From NCBI GenBank assembly GCA_022794265.1, contig JAAWEK010000024.1, forward strand, positions 19,780-83,779: a stretch of 64,000 nucleotides of DNA, given 5' to 3'. The notes beneath the pieces were generated by a model. That model was not told where the DNA came from, searched no databases, and worked only from the letters and a program-made list of their open reading frames with translations. Source of the stretch: Lachnospiraceae bacterium. GTDB taxonomy: Bacteria; Bacillota; Clostridia; Lachnospirales; Lachnospiraceae. Positions 24,312-36,866 of this stretch are shown here, piece by piece. Positions within the stretch are counted from its first letter, which is position 1. Every line of letters starts with the position of its first letter. The translations under genes were made by a program, and so were the position numbers.

Positions 24312-26807
24312 TTGCGGCTGAGGCAGATGGTATCACAAGCCGATACAGCTTATGACAGGCATGACAAAAATATGGAAAATAAGACAGAGAGATTGCCGGA
24401 AGAACCGGCCGGAGAAAAGACATTTACACGATATACGGCAGATATAGGAAATGGGCTGACATCGGAACAGGTAAGGGAATACCGGGAGCAGGGGCTGACC
24501 AACGAGGCGGTTGCGCCTCCGTCCAAAGATGTCAGGGAAATCATTATGAGTAATACATTTACTTATTTTAATCTGATATTTGCTATTATTGCAGCGCTGT
24601 TAATCGTTGTAGGTTCATTTCGTGATCTGACGTTTTTACCAATAATAATTGCCAATACTTTAATCGGTATTATACAGGAGATTCGGGCCAAGAAAACCCT
24701 GGAAGAACTTTCCGTGCTGAACGCACCGAAAGCCAGAGTGGTCCGGGATGGACGGGTACATGAAATACCGGCGGAGGAACTGGTACTGGACGATATTGTG
24801 GTATTTAGCGGCGGAAATCAGATTTGCGCGGATGCCATAGTGCTGGAAGGAGAGGTATCCGTCAATGAATCGCTGCTCACTGGTGAATCCGATGAGATTA
24901 TTAAGAAACCGGGGGATAATCTGATGTCCGGTAGTTTTATCGTGTCCGGTTCCTGTCATGCCAGACTGGACAAAGTGGGGGCGGATTCCTATATATCCAG
25001 GCTGACGTTAGAAGCAAAAGCCATGAAAGAAGGAGAGCAGTCGGAAATGATACGCTCTCTGGACAAACTGGTAAAAGCGGTGGGAATAATCATTATTCCC
25101 ATTGGCATCCTGTTATTCAGCCAGCAGTTTTTCTTTTCGGATGAGTCGTTGAGAAAAAGCGTTACCTCCATGGTGGCGGCTGTGATTGGAATGATACCGG
25201 AAGGATTATACCTGCTGGCCAGCGTTGCGCTTGTAATCAGCGTTATGCGTCTTGCGGGAAAAAAAGTTCTGGTGCATGATATGAAATGTATTGAAACACT
25301 GGCCCGGGTAGATGTGCTTTGCGTGGATAAGACAGGAACCATTACGGAAAATACCATGCAGGTTAATGACATCATAGCAGCCGGACCTTATAACAGTGAG
25401 GCTATGCCCTCCCTTATGGAACTGGTCAGTGATTTTACGGCAGCCATGTCGGATGATAATATTACCATGCATGCGCTGAAGCAATATTTTAACCGGCCGG
25501 GAAACAGAAAACCGGACTCAGCCACTTCTTTTTCTTCTGAATTTAAATATAGCAGCGTAACATTTCCGGATAATGTATATATAATAGGAGCGCCGGAATT
25601 TGTGCTGCGGGAAGCCTATGATAGCTATAAAAGTGAAATAGAAAAGCATAGCGCTTTGGGATACCGGGTACTGGTTTTTGGAATTTATGGCGGCAGGGCG
25701 GATGGAAAGGCTCTGACAGAGAAGGTTACGCCTCTGGGATTTATTTTGCTGTCTAACCCGGTGCGGAAAGAGGCGCCAGAAACCTTCCGCTATTTTGAAG
25801 AACAGGGAGTTGCCATTAAAGTTATCTCCGGAGACAATCCGGTTACCGTTTCGGAAGTGGCGAAACAGGCAGGAATTACCGGAGCGGAAAATTATATAGA
25901 TGCCTCCACCCTGCACTCTGATATGGAGATACGAAATGCCATATTAAAATATACCGTGTTCGGACGTGTGACGCCAAACCAGAAACGGCAGTTTGTACAG
26001 GCGTTAAAAGAGGCAGGACGGACTGTGGCCATGACCGGAGACGGTGTAAATGATGTGCTTGCCCTGAAAGATGCAGACTGTTCGGTGGCAATGGCTTCGG
26101 GAAGCGATGCCGCGGCTCAGGCCGCCCAGCTGGTTCTGCTGGAATCAAATTTTGCCTGTATGCCCTCCGTGGTTCTGGAAGGCCGCCGCGTGGTAAACAA
26201 TATACAGCGTTCCGCCAGCCTTTTTCTGGTAAAAAATATATGTTCCTTTTTGCTGGCGCTGTTTTCTGTATCTTTTATGTTAACATATCCCCTGCAGCCG
26301 TCCCAGATATCTCTGGTCAGCATGTTTACGATTGGAATACCCGGATTCTTACTGGCGCTGCAGAATAATAAAAATATCATCCGGGGGCATTTTCTGACCA
26401 ATGTACTGCTGAAAGCGCTGCCGGCGGGAATAACTGATGTATTGGCTGTGGGAACTTTTGTAATGTTTGCGAAAGTATTTGAACTGAATTTTACTGATGT
26501 TTCTACGGCTTGTACTATTTTAATGGCAATTATCGGCTGCATGATGTTATTTAAAGTAAGCCGGCCTATGACCCGGCTGAGCCGGGCGACCTGTATCGGC
26601 TGTATTGCCGGTCTGATTCTTTGCGGTATATTTTTAAACGACTTATTTGCACTGACCAAAATGTCTAAACAATGCATTTTGTTGCTGATTATCTTTGCGA
26701 TAGCCACGGAGCCGGTGCTGCGGTATGTCAGTATGCTGACGGAACAAAGCCGATTGTTGTTTATAAAATTAAAGAAAGAGATAAAAGAAAAGCTGGGCAG
26801 AATATAG
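24312..26807 (+). CDS. Cation-transporting P-type ATPase (CtpE-like)
   Basis: About 831 residues from a TTG at 24312; ATGs at 24327 and 24372 are alternatives and none has a good ribosome site. All P-type hallmarks are present: actuator TGES (SLLTGESDE), PEGLYLLASVAL in the membrane region, phosphorylation motif DKTGTIT (Asp339), and hinge TGDGVNDVLALKDADCSVAM. Ten or so membrane segments are arranged as usual. The PEGL motif before the phosphorylation site resembles CtpE-type calcium transporters, but ion specificity is uncertain. Oddly, the only strong ribosome site upstream (AAGGAGAAT) precedes an in-frame ATG at 24279 that reaches TGA after four codons. Confidence 0.88.
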   Translation: MRLRQMVSQADTAYDRHDKNMENKTERLPEEPAGEKTFTRYTADIGNGLTSEQVREYREQGLTNEAVAPPSKDVREIIMSNTFTYFNLIFAIIAALLIVVGSFRDLTFLPIIIANTLIGIIQEIRAKKTLEELSVLNAPKARVVRDGRVHEIPAEELVLDDIVVFSGGNQICADAIVLEGEVSVNESLLTGESDEIIKKPGDNLMSGSFIVSGSCHARLDKVGADSYISRLTLEAKAMKEGEQSEMIRSLDKLVKAVGIIIIPIGILLFSQQFFFSDESLRKSVTSMVAAVIGMIPEGLYLLASVALVISVMRLAGKKVLVHDMKCIETLARVDVLCVDKTGTITENTMQVNDIIAAGPYNSEAMPSLMELVSDFTAAMSDDNITMHALKQYFNRPGNRKPDSATSFSSEFKYSSVTFPDNVYIIGAPEFVLREAYDSYKSEIEKHSALGYRVLVFGIYGGRADGKALTEKVTPLGFILLSNPVRKEAPETFRYFEEQGVAIKVISGDNPVTVSEVAKQAGITGAENYIDASTLHSDMEIRNAILKYTVFGRVTPNQKRQFVQALKEAGRTVAMTGDGVNDVLALKDADCSVAMASGSDAAAQAAQLVLLESNFACMPSVVLEGRRVVNNIQRSASLFLVKNICSFLLALFSVSFMLTYPLQPSQISLVSMFTIGIPGFLLALQNNKNIIRGHFLTNVLLKALPAGITDVLAVGTFVMFAKVFELNFTDVSTACTILMAIIGCMMLFKVSRPMTRLSRATCIGCIAGLILCGIFLNDLFALTKMSKQCILLLIIFAIATEPVLRYVSMLTEQSRLLFIKLKKEIKEKLGRI

Positions 26808-26842
26808 AGAAAATAAAGAATAAAAAGAACATAAAAAAGAAT

Positions 26843-26886
26843 GGGCAGGTGCCGGATTCGCCGAAAGGATGTTCCGGTATCTGCCC
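26843..26886. terminator. Bidirectional terminator between convergent genes
   Basis: GGGCAGGTGCCGGA pairs with TCCGGTATCTGCCC (G-U pairs tolerated) around a 16-nt loop. It sits between the plus-strand ATPase gene and the minus-strand glycosyltransferase. Short T-runs or A-runs flank it on both sides. Confidence 0.65.
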
Positions 26887-26895
26887 GTTTCTGAA

Positions 26896-27873
26896 TTATC
26901 GTTTCAATTTTAATTTATTTAAAAAATAAAGCAACGGAAAACTAAAATAGGATATACCAAGGGCTAATCTAAGATATGGATTGGCATCATAATCATTTAT
27001 CACCCGAAAACGAAATTTCCGGATATTATTTTTTGCCATTTTTCTGTATTTTCTGTATTTCCATCTTTGGGGAATCTGCAGATAGGCCAGCAGATTGTCA
27101 CAGACAACGCTGAAGGCAATGGGATTCTCCAGTTCCGGAAAACGGTTGCCAAGATAGTTTTTCATATTTTCCGCATTGTGGATTAAGTCTAGTTTTTTAG
27201 GGGTAAATTTCAGAAAGGAGGTGCTGCTCTTACGTATGAAGTAATAATAACCGCTGTATGTATTATTGGAAACCCGGTGGGCTTTCTCAAATAATTTATA
27301 CAAAACAGCAGTATCACCATAAAGATTTCCGTCCGGAAAACGAATGTCGGAAAATAATGAACTTCGAAACATTTTTGTTAAAACATAAGAATTTATTTTA
27401 TTTTTATATAATAACTCTTTTAATCCGTCTTTTTTGCTTAACATATCACAGGGGGTTATGGTACGGCAGATGCCCATACCGTCCAGAGGAATCTCCGTAA
27501 AACAGCAGGTAGAAATATCAGCTTTCATTCTTACCAGGTCCCCATATAAAACTTCGATATATAATTTATTGAGATAATCATCACCGTCTACAAATACTAC
27601 GTATTCACCATGCATATTATCTAAAGCAATATTTCTGGCATAAGAAACTCCCCCATGTTTTACATGAAAAACTTTTACGCGGCAATCGTTTGCCCCATAG
27701 TCATCACAAATAGTTCCTGTTTTATCCGTAGAGCCATCATCTACCAGTAGAACTTCAAGATTTTTATATGACTGGTTTAAAATAGAATCTACGCTGTCAA
27801 TAATGTAATTTTCAATATTGTAAACAGGTACAATAACGCTTATCAGAGGATCAACCATAATGTATTCCTGCAT
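26896..27873 (-). CDS. Family 2 glycosyltransferase
   Basis: The protein is about 325 residues with an ATG at 27873; a TTG two codons earlier and the ATG of MVDPLISV are alternatives. The GT-A fold is clear: ISVIVPVYNIENYIIDSVDS, LLVDDGSTDKTG, and the metal-binding DXD-type motif FVDGDDYL. A conserved GGVSYARNIAL segment lies between them. It transfers a sugar from a nucleotide-sugar donor to a surface glycan acceptor. The C-terminal ~100 residues are basic and partly hydrophobic (LALGISYFSFPLLYFLNKL), suggesting membrane association. It stands alone on the minus strand, with no polysaccharide cluster around it. Confidence 0.88.
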   Translation of the reverse strand: MQEYIMVDPLISVIVPVYNIENYIIDSVDSILNQSYKNLEVLLVDDGSTDKTGTICDDYGANDCRVKVFHVKHGGVSYARNIALDNMHGEYVVFVDGDDYLNKLYIEVLYGDLVRMKADISTCCFTEIPLDGMGICRTITPCDMLSKKDGLKELLYKNKINSYVLTKMFRSSLFSDIRFPDGNLYGDTAVLYKLFEKAHRVSNNTYSGYYYFIRKSSTSFLKFTPKKLDLIHNAENMKNYLGNRFPELENPIAFSVVCDNLLAYLQIPQRWKYRKYRKMAKNNIRKFRFRVINDYDANPYLRLALGISYFSFPLLYFLNKLKLKR

Positions 27874-28218
27874 ATTCAAAATCTGCCTTTCCCTTATAAA
27901 TTAGTTAAATTAATTATTCGTAATAAATAGATTTATATATAATATACCTAATAATATATCGGTTGTAAATAATAAAATTTAAGCAGAATTTTAAAAAATA
28001 CTATTTAGTCAAAAAAAATTTATGTGAAATAATATTTTATTAACGAAATATTAACGTTGTTTCTTATACGAAATAGACAAATCAGATAAATCATTGAAAT
28101 CAAATGTTCATAATAAAAAAATTGTATGAATCGGAATAGAGACTTTGTATGACAATATTACTGACAGATAAAATGAATGCGAAAGTGAAGTTCAGAAATG
28201 AAATGGAGGTAATTGCAA
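27874..28218. other. AT-rich spacer between divergent genes
   Basis: No gene or RNA is seen in these ~345 bases. In particular there is no BglG/LicT-type antiterminator hairpin plus terminator ahead of the beta-glucoside PTS gene, and no convincing catabolite-responsive element. The sequence holds scattered TATAAT-like words, too many to choose one promoter. Confidence 0.5.
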
Positions 28219-31547
<3,329 letters not shown>

Positions 31548-31582
31548 TGGCAGATAAAAGCGTTGTAGCAAGCGTTGCAGGG

Positions 31583-31627
31583 AAAAAATAACAGCGGCAA
31601 CCGAAAAAGGCTGCTGCTGTTATTTTT
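31583..31627 (+). terminator. Rho-independent terminator of the bgl operon
   Basis: AAAAAATAACAGCGGCA pairs with TGCTGCTGTTATTTTT around CCGAAAAAGG-type loop sequence. The symmetric A/T tails mean it can also end the minus-strand transcript from 31633. Confidence 0.85.
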
Positions 31628-31632
31628 CATGT

Positions 31633-32148
31633 TTATAATCCCCAGTGAAGGCTGATATCACCAGTTGTTTCATCAATATCGAATACATTGGTTTTAACGG
31701 TATTATCATTATATTTGGTGTTAATAGTTGCATTGCCTGAAAGGGAGTTATTGTCTGTGTATAAATATATACAACAGTCGCTTTTGGATATATACCAGTC
31801 ATTGGAATTCAGAAAGTTTAAATTAAGAATTAAATCATCCGTTAGAGTATTTTTCTCTATAGCAGGAATTGTTATTTTAAAACAATATTCTCCGTATTTT
31901 CCGCCTTTTGTCTGAAATTTTCCGTTTTCTGATTTAATATTACATACTTCGTTTTCAAAGGAGCATTCTGCTGATACATTTTGGAGTTCTAGTTCTTTAT
32001 CATTCACATAAATGCTTACATTTAGAGTAATTCGATTCCCATTGTATAATTTACCTTTTATCATGGGACCAAATTTAAAATAAATCAGAGAAATTCCTAT
32101 AATAAAAATAAAAGATATAATCATTAATATTTTATGTTTTGTTTTCAT
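31633..32148 (-). CDS. Membrane-anchored protein of unknown function
   Basis: A 171-residue protein with ATG at 32148 behind AAAGGAG on the minus strand. It has a basic start, one hydrophobic segment (ILMIISFIFIIGISLIYF) and then a beta-rich outside domain with four cysteines (AECSFENEVC, EYCFK, SDCCIY) that could form disulfides. I do not recognise the family. It lies 23 bp downstream of the XRE regulator gene on the same strand and is likely co-transcribed with it. Confidence 0.6.
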   Translation of the reverse strand: MKTKHKILMIISFIFIIGISLIYFKFGPMIKGKLYNGNRITLNVSIYVNDKELELQNVSAECSFENEVCNIKSENGKFQTKGGKYGEYCFKITIPAIEKNTLTDDLILNLNFLNSNDWYISKSDCCIYLYTDNNSLSGNATINTKYNDNTVKTNVFDIDETTGDISLHWGL

Positions 32149-32171
32149 GTTTTTTGTACTCCTTTATATAA

Positions 32172-32747
32172 TCAGTTTTTATCCGGTTTTGTATCTTTGT
32201 GTTCCACATTTCCCAGCTGATATCCCAGCAGTTCGTCCAATAGCAGTAACGCCTTTGTCTTTAACTCGGAACTGGAAAACATACCTTTTGTGGCCAGGGC
32301 CGCTGACTTTTTGGCATAAGCGATTCCCTGACTGAAGAGATGTTCTTTAAATTCCTGCTGTGCCTGTTTATAATATGTAATGGCAAGCAGGGCCGCGGTC
32401 TCATCATAAAGGGAATTATCTTTTGTCAAAGTGGGTTCCAGTGAATGTATCACTGCAATGTAATCCTGCGTGTGATATTTCTGCTTGGCAGACAGATAGG
32501 TACTCTCTTTATCGCCGGACATAACAGGTGAGACGGGGGCAGTCTCATCATCTGCCATCAGCTGGTTCAAAGGAATATCCAGGGCTTTGGCGATATATTC
32601 TAAAGTTTTAATAGACGGAGAGGCGGCACCGCTTTCTATCTGGCTCAGCATATTTCTGGTAATAAAGGTACCCACAACTTCACTCTGCGTCATTTTTTTC
32701 GCAAGCCGCGCCTCTTTTATTTTTTTTCCCAGTTCAATCTGTGTCAT
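32172..32747 (-). CDS. XRE-family transcriptional regulator with TPR-like C-terminus
   Basis: A 191-residue protein starting at ATG 32747 behind GAGGTG. Residues 1-62 form a Cro/C1-type helix-turn-helix: ELGKKIKEARLAKKMTQSEV followed by ISSQIESG-like NMLSQIESGAASPSIKTLEYIAKALDIPL. The C-terminal half is helical with repeats resembling tetratricopeptide units (AKQKYHTQDYIAVIHSLEP, AITYYKQAQQEFKEHLFSQG), as in peptide- or metabolite-sensing regulators of Firmicutes. It is divergent from the paralogous membrane protein pair at 32985, which makes that promoter region a possible target. Confidence 0.85.
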   Translation of the reverse strand: MTQIELGKKIKEARLAKKMTQSEVVGTFITRNMLSQIESGAASPSIKTLEYIAKALDIPLNQLMADDETAPVSPVMSGDKESTYLSAKQKYHTQDYIAVIHSLEPTLTKDNSLYDETAALLAITYYKQAQQEFKEHLFSQGIAYAKKSAALATKGMFSSSELKTKALLLLDELLGYQLGNVEHKDTKPDKN

Positions 32748-32906
32748 AGTTGCACCTCATTTCAATGTTTCAATCTTACTATATAAAAAAGTATTCTGCA
32801 ATATATTAAATCTGTAAATAATCCAAAAGATATTTAATGAATGTTAAATGATATTTACATTTTAGCATAGGATTTTTTAATCTTCAACCAGATAAGGTAA
32901 ATTTTA

Positions 32907-32934
32907 TTGACATTTTATAATTATGTGTTATAAT
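32907..32934 (+). promoter_or_regulatory. Sigma-A promoter for the paralogous membrane protein pair
   Basis: A perfect TTGACA (32907-32912) and a perfect TATAAT (32929-32934) are separated by 16 bp. The leader to the ATG at 32985 is about 45 nt. Confidence 0.75.
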
Positions 32935-32984
32935 TTATACAAAGCTAAGGATTTTAAAAGTTATATGTTCAGAGGGAGGTACAA

Positions 32985-33791
32985 ATGGAAAGTTGTATGG
33001 AATGGTATCGGTTTAAAAGTTCTAAATTCCGGGCATGTATGACCGGATGTGCTGCTGGGTTAATAGTAATACTTATTGTTGATGCTTTGTTATTTTGTTT
33101 TGACATTGTAGATTATGATTTAAAGAGGGATATGTTTTTTACGGATATGATTAATCTGGTAATTTTGTCAGCGGCATTACTTTGGGCATTTGCTTTTTCA
33201 AATGCATGGTTTGCTTTGACCAGAGATACCCTTCTATATGTTAAAAGAGGCAGGATTAAGGGCAGATATAATATTAAGAGATGTAACATAAAAAGGGATT
33301 ACGGATATTTAAGGTATGTTTTTAATGAAGAGTGTACGATAAAGAGGCTGACTGATATACGGATTTTAGTTGAGACAGAGCAGGAGGAACGGTTTATCTT
33401 AAAAGGAACCTGCTTTTCGCTAAAGACATTTGAACAATTATTTGAATGTCTGGACTATTTAAAAAAATATGATATACCTGGCAGGGACGGAATCTATATG
33501 ATTCCCCAATACATATTTAAAAAACAGTTAATCAGACAATCCTTCCTGTATGCACTGTTTAGTTGGAAAATACCCTGCAGGATAGAGTTTTCCAAAGATT
33601 TTCTGCTTATTGATAATCAGGCTTATCCACGTAATAAGCTATCGGATATTGTTTTATCAGAAGAGAATAATATCCGCAGACTAATATTACATCTGGGTAA
33701 TAAGAAGAAAGTCTGTTATTTGGGAAGCGCAGAAGATGATATACTGGATTCTGCTATAATAAAGAAAGAGATTCAGAAACTTATGAGCTGA
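32985..33791 (+). CDS. Membrane protein of unknown function, paralogue 1
   Basis: A 268-residue protein starting at ATG 32985 behind AGGGAGGT. It begins MESCMEWYRFKSSKFRACM, then has two hydrophobic segments (about residues 20-42 and 53-75). A soluble, probably cytoplasmic region follows, containing TRDTLLYVKRGRIKG, ILVETEQEERFILKG and CYLGSAEDDILDSA. The soluble part may be PH-like, but this is only an impression. It is about 45-50% identical by eye to the next gene over the whole length, so the two come from a tandem duplication. Confidence 0.65.
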   Translation: MESCMEWYRFKSSKFRACMTGCAAGLIVILIVDALLFCFDIVDYDLKRDMFFTDMINLVILSAALLWAFAFSNAWFALTRDTLLYVKRGRIKGRYNIKRCNIKRDYGYLRYVFNEECTIKRLTDIRILVETEQEERFILKGTCFSLKTFEQLFECLDYLKKYDIPGRDGIYMIPQYIFKKQLIRQSFLYALFSWKIPCRIEFSKDFLLIDNQAYPRNKLSDIVLSEENNIRRLILHLGNKKKVCYLGSAEDDILDSAIIKKEIQKLMS

Positions 33792-33833
33792 GTATGTGTG
33801 AAAATAAAGGGAGGTACTTATGGAAAAGAATAT

Positions 33834-34622
33834 ATGGAATGGTATCGTTTTAAAAGTTCCAAATGGAGAACAGTAATGATTGGCTTTACGATGGGATTTT
33901 TTTTAACAATTTTGATTGATGGGATTTTGGGAAAAGTTTTAGATATCAGTACAGAAAAAGAGTTATATTATGTGGAATTACTTGATATCGGTATATTTAT
34001 AGTATGTTTAATCTGGGCGGCTGTGTATACGCATATATGGTTCAGCTTTTCGGGGGATACACTATATTATGTACAGCGTGGAAAAGTGAAAGGAAGTTAT
34101 AATGTTAATGAATGCACTTTTACAAGGGATTATAAAAAAGTAAGAGTAATTTTCCTGAAATTTTTATCTAAAAGGTTAACTGCCAGAATCCGGATTATTG
34201 TTGAAACGAAAGAGGAAAAAAGAGATATTTTAAAAGGAACCGGTTTTTCCATAACTACGTTTGATAACATATTTGACCGTATTGAAGAATTGAGAAAATA
34301 TGATAAAATAGGAAAAAACGGAAGGTATCTGATTCCTCAGAGGATATTAAAGAAACAGATTGAAAAACAGTCATTTCTGCATAGGCTGGACAGTTGGAGA
34401 ACCCCCTGGAAACTGGAATTTGCCAAAGGATTTCTTGTTGTAAATAACAAAGCATATTCAAGAAGCAAAATTAAGGATATCAAAATTGACAAAAACAGGA
34501 AAGTACGTAAATTAATACTCCGTTTGGATGACCAAAAGAAAACGTTTTATTTGGGAAGCACAGAAGATACTCTGTTGGATATTGCTGCTCTGCAGAAAGA
34601 AATCGGGATTTTTATGAGTTAA
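33834..34622 (+). CDS. Membrane protein of unknown function, paralogue 2 (start region damaged)
   Basis: About 262 residues from the in-frame ATG at 33834 (MEWYRFKSSKWRTVM), with the same two membrane segments and soluble domain as paralogue 1. In paralogue 1, GGGAGGT leads to an ATG four codons before MEWYRF. Here the equivalent GGGAGGT (33809-33815) and ATG (33820) are conserved, but one base is missing before ATGGAATGG, so that ATG is out of frame and stops after 18 codons. An in-frame GTG at 33798 precedes the ribosome site. Either translation starts inefficiently at 33834, or the copy is on its way to inactivation. Confidence 0.6.
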   Translation: MEWYRFKSSKWRTVMIGFTMGFFLTILIDGILGKVLDISTEKELYYVELLDIGIFIVCLIWAAVYTHIWFSFSGDTLYYVQRGKVKGSYNVNECTFTRDYKKVRVIFLKFLSKRLTARIRIIVETKEEKRDILKGTGFSITTFDNIFDRIEELRKYDKIGKNGRYLIPQRILKKQIEKQSFLHRLDSWRTPWKLEFAKGFLVVNNKAYSRSKIKDIKIDKNRKVRKLILRLDDQKKTFYLGSTEDTLLDIAALQKEIGIFMS

Positions 34623-34684
34623 AGAAATAATAAATACCGTTACCGTTAAATTGAGGATTCAACAGGAAAGATAAGGTGATGATT

Positions 34685-35359
34685 ATGGCTGAGTGGTGGG
34701 AGACATTATTAACAATTGAAAAAATACTATATTGTATTGCGGTTCCGTCCACAATAATATTAGTTTTACAGACCCTTGTACTTTTATTTGGGGCTGATGG
34801 ACATGAAGGAATTAATCCCAGCGATACTTCCGGTCTGGATTTAGATGCTGACTGCTGCGGTCCGCATCATGGAATGGATTTTTCCGGCACAGATATTGAT
34901 ATGGGAGGACATACCCACGGGGACTGGGAGGATATGCCGGTTCTTCAGGATTTTGATACTCTCCGTTTATTTACGGTGCAGGGATTGGTTGGCTTTTTTA
35001 CTACTTTTTCCTGGGCTTCCATAGCGGGAATCAGTCAGGGGGTTGCTCACTGGACGGCAATGTTGATTGGCTTTATATTAGGCGTTATTCTGATGTATGC
35101 GGTTGCTGTTATCATTAAGTATTCCAGACGTCTGGCGGAAGACGGAACCTTTCATTTGAAAAACACACTGGGGCAGACAGCCACCGTTTATCTGCCGATT
35201 CCACCGGAACGGCAGGGGCAGGGAAAAGTAAATATAACGGTACATAATCGTTTTTTGGAGTTAAGTGCGGTTACAAATGAGCACAGGACTATCAAAACAG
35301 GGGAATCGGTGCGGATTACGGATATCATAAACGATTCTGTTGTTGTTGAGATAGATTAG
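34685..35359 (+). CDS. NfeD/YuaF-like membrane protein (flotillin partner)
   Basis: About 224 residues from ATG 34685 (MAEWWETLL) behind AAGGTGATG; ATG 34679 is possible. There is one N-terminal hydrophobic segment, then a His/Asp/Gly-rich linker (DLDADCCGPHHGMDFSG, GGHTHGDWED). Two close membrane segments follow (about residues 100-150), and last comes an OB-fold-like C-terminus (LGQTATVYLPIPPERQGQGK and FLELSAVTNEHRTIKTGESV). This matches short NfeD-type proteins encoded next to flotillins, which assemble with them in membrane microdomains. The flotillin gene follows after 76 bp. Confidence 0.82.
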   Translation: MAEWWETLLTIEKILYCIAVPSTIILVLQTLVLLFGADGHEGINPSDTSGLDLDADCCGPHHGMDFSGTDIDMGGHTHGDWEDMPVLQDFDTLRLFTVQGLVGFFTTFSWASIAGISQGVAHWTAMLIGFILGVILMYAVAVIIKYSRRLAEDGTFHLKNTLGQTATVYLPIPPERQGQGKVNITVHNRFLELSAVTNEHRTIKTGESVRITDIINDSVVVEID

Positions 35360-35435
35360 CTGCTTTGAAAAGATGGCAGAAAGATGTATTCAGGATTAAA
35401 AGTACAAAAAGAAAAGTTCATCAGGAGGAAGAAGT

Positions 35436-36866
35436 ATGGGTTACGAATTGATTATTGCGATTGCAATCGCGACGGTTGTGTTACTGGTTTTGATTATAGG
35501 TATTCTTTCAAGGTATCGCAAGTGTCCATCCGACAAAGTTTTGGTTATTTATGGTAAAGTAGGTTCCGGAAGAAACGGGGAATCCAGATCGGCAAAGTGT
35601 ATTCATGGCGGTGCGGCATTTATAGTACCGGTATTGCAATCTTATCAATACATGGATCTGACACCGATTTCCATTAATGTGGATTTGAGAAATGCACTGT
35701 CGAAACAGAATATCCGTGTAGACGTTCCGTCAAGGTTTACAGTTGGAATATCCACAGAGGCAGGAACCATGCAAAATGCGGCAGAGCGGCTGCTGGGGCT
35801 GAAAATGAACGAAATTCAGGAGTTGGCAAAGGATATCATTCTGGGACAGCTTCGTCTCGTGATTGCCACTATGGATATAGAAGAAATTAATTCCGACAGA
35901 GATAAATTTTTGATATCTGTTTCTAATAATGTAGAAATAGAGCTGAAAAAAATTGGTCTTAGGCTGATTAACGTGAATGTTACCGATATCAATGACGAAT
36001 CCGGCTATATTGAAGCTCTGGGTAAGGAAGCTGCAGCCAAAGCCATCAATGATGCGAAAAAGAGTGTTGCAGAAAAAGATAAAGACGGTGAGATTGGTCA
36101 GGCCAACGCCCGCCGGGAACAGCGTATACAGGTGGCGGCTGCAGATGCCGCCGCTATTAAGGGTGAAAATGAAGCCAAAATAGAAGTTGCTCTATCAGAT
36201 GCAGCAAGGCGTGAAAAAGAAGCGGAGGCATTGAGACTTGCTACAGCTGCCGAGCAGGTTCAGGCGGCAAAGGCAAAAGAAGAAGCCTATGTTGCACAGA
36301 AAGAGGCAGAACAGAACCGTGCCGATTTGGAGCGGGCAACCCAGCAGGCAGATGTAATTGTTAAGGCGCAGATTGCAAAAGAACAGGCAGAGATTGCAGC
36401 AGAGGCGGAAGCAGAAGTAGTCAGACGTAAGGCCCGTGGTGAAGCGGATGCTATCTATGCGAAGATGGAAGCTCAGGCGAAAGGTATGCAGGAGATGCTG
36501 TCAAAGCAGGCCCTTGGTATGCGGGAACTGGTGGCAGCAGCCGGCGGAGATGCCGATGCAGCCGTGAAGCTTATTGTTGCGGATAAATTACAGGATCTTA
36601 TGCAGATACAGGTGGATGCGATTAAGAATATCAAGATTGACAAGGTTACGGTCTGGGATTCCATGAATGGTAATGGCAGCGGAAGCGGAACGCCCACCAC
36701 AGCCAATTTTCTTTCAGGAATGATGAAGTCGATTCCACCTTTAAATGAAGTATTTAAACAGGCTGGTATGGAATTGCCGTCATTTTTAGGTACTGAGAGA
36801 AAAGACGGGGAAGAAGACAGTATAGAGGAAATGGTGGAACAGACGAAACATGAATCTGAAACATAA
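35436..36866 (+). CDS. floT: Flotillin (SPFH-domain membrane microdomain protein)
   Basis: A 476-residue protein starting at ATG 35436 behind AGGAGG. It has an N-terminal membrane segment (residues 4-26), a SPFH/PHB domain (about 28-200: KCPSDKVLVIYGKVGSG, DLTPISINVDLRNALSKQNI), and a long Glu/Ala-rich coiled coil (about 200-380; EKEAEALRLATAAEQVQAA-type heptads). A flexible C-terminus follows. This architecture and length are those of bacterial flotillin (FloT/YuaG). It scaffolds ordered membrane domains together with the NfeD-like protein upstream. Its last 17 bases overlap the next gene. Confidence 0.92.
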   Translation: MGYELIIAIAIATVVLLVLIIGILSRYRKCPSDKVLVIYGKVGSGRNGESRSAKCIHGGAAFIVPVLQSYQYMDLTPISINVDLRNALSKQNIRVDVPSRFTVGISTEAGTMQNAAERLLGLKMNEIQELAKDIILGQLRLVIATMDIEEINSDRDKFLISVSNNVEIELKKIGLRLINVNVTDINDESGYIEALGKEAAAKAINDAKKSVAEKDKDGEIGQANARREQRIQVAAADAAAIKGENEAKIEVALSDAARREKEAEALRLATAAEQVQAAKAKEEAYVAQKEAEQNRADLERATQQADVIVKAQIAKEQAEIAAEAEAEVVRRKARGEADAIYAKMEAQAKGMQEMLSKQALGMRELVAAAGGDADAAVKLIVADKLQDLMQIQVDAIKNIKIDKVTVWDSMNGNGSGSGTPTTANFLSGMMKSIPPLNEVFKQAGMELPSFLGTERKDGEEDSIEEMVEQTKHESET

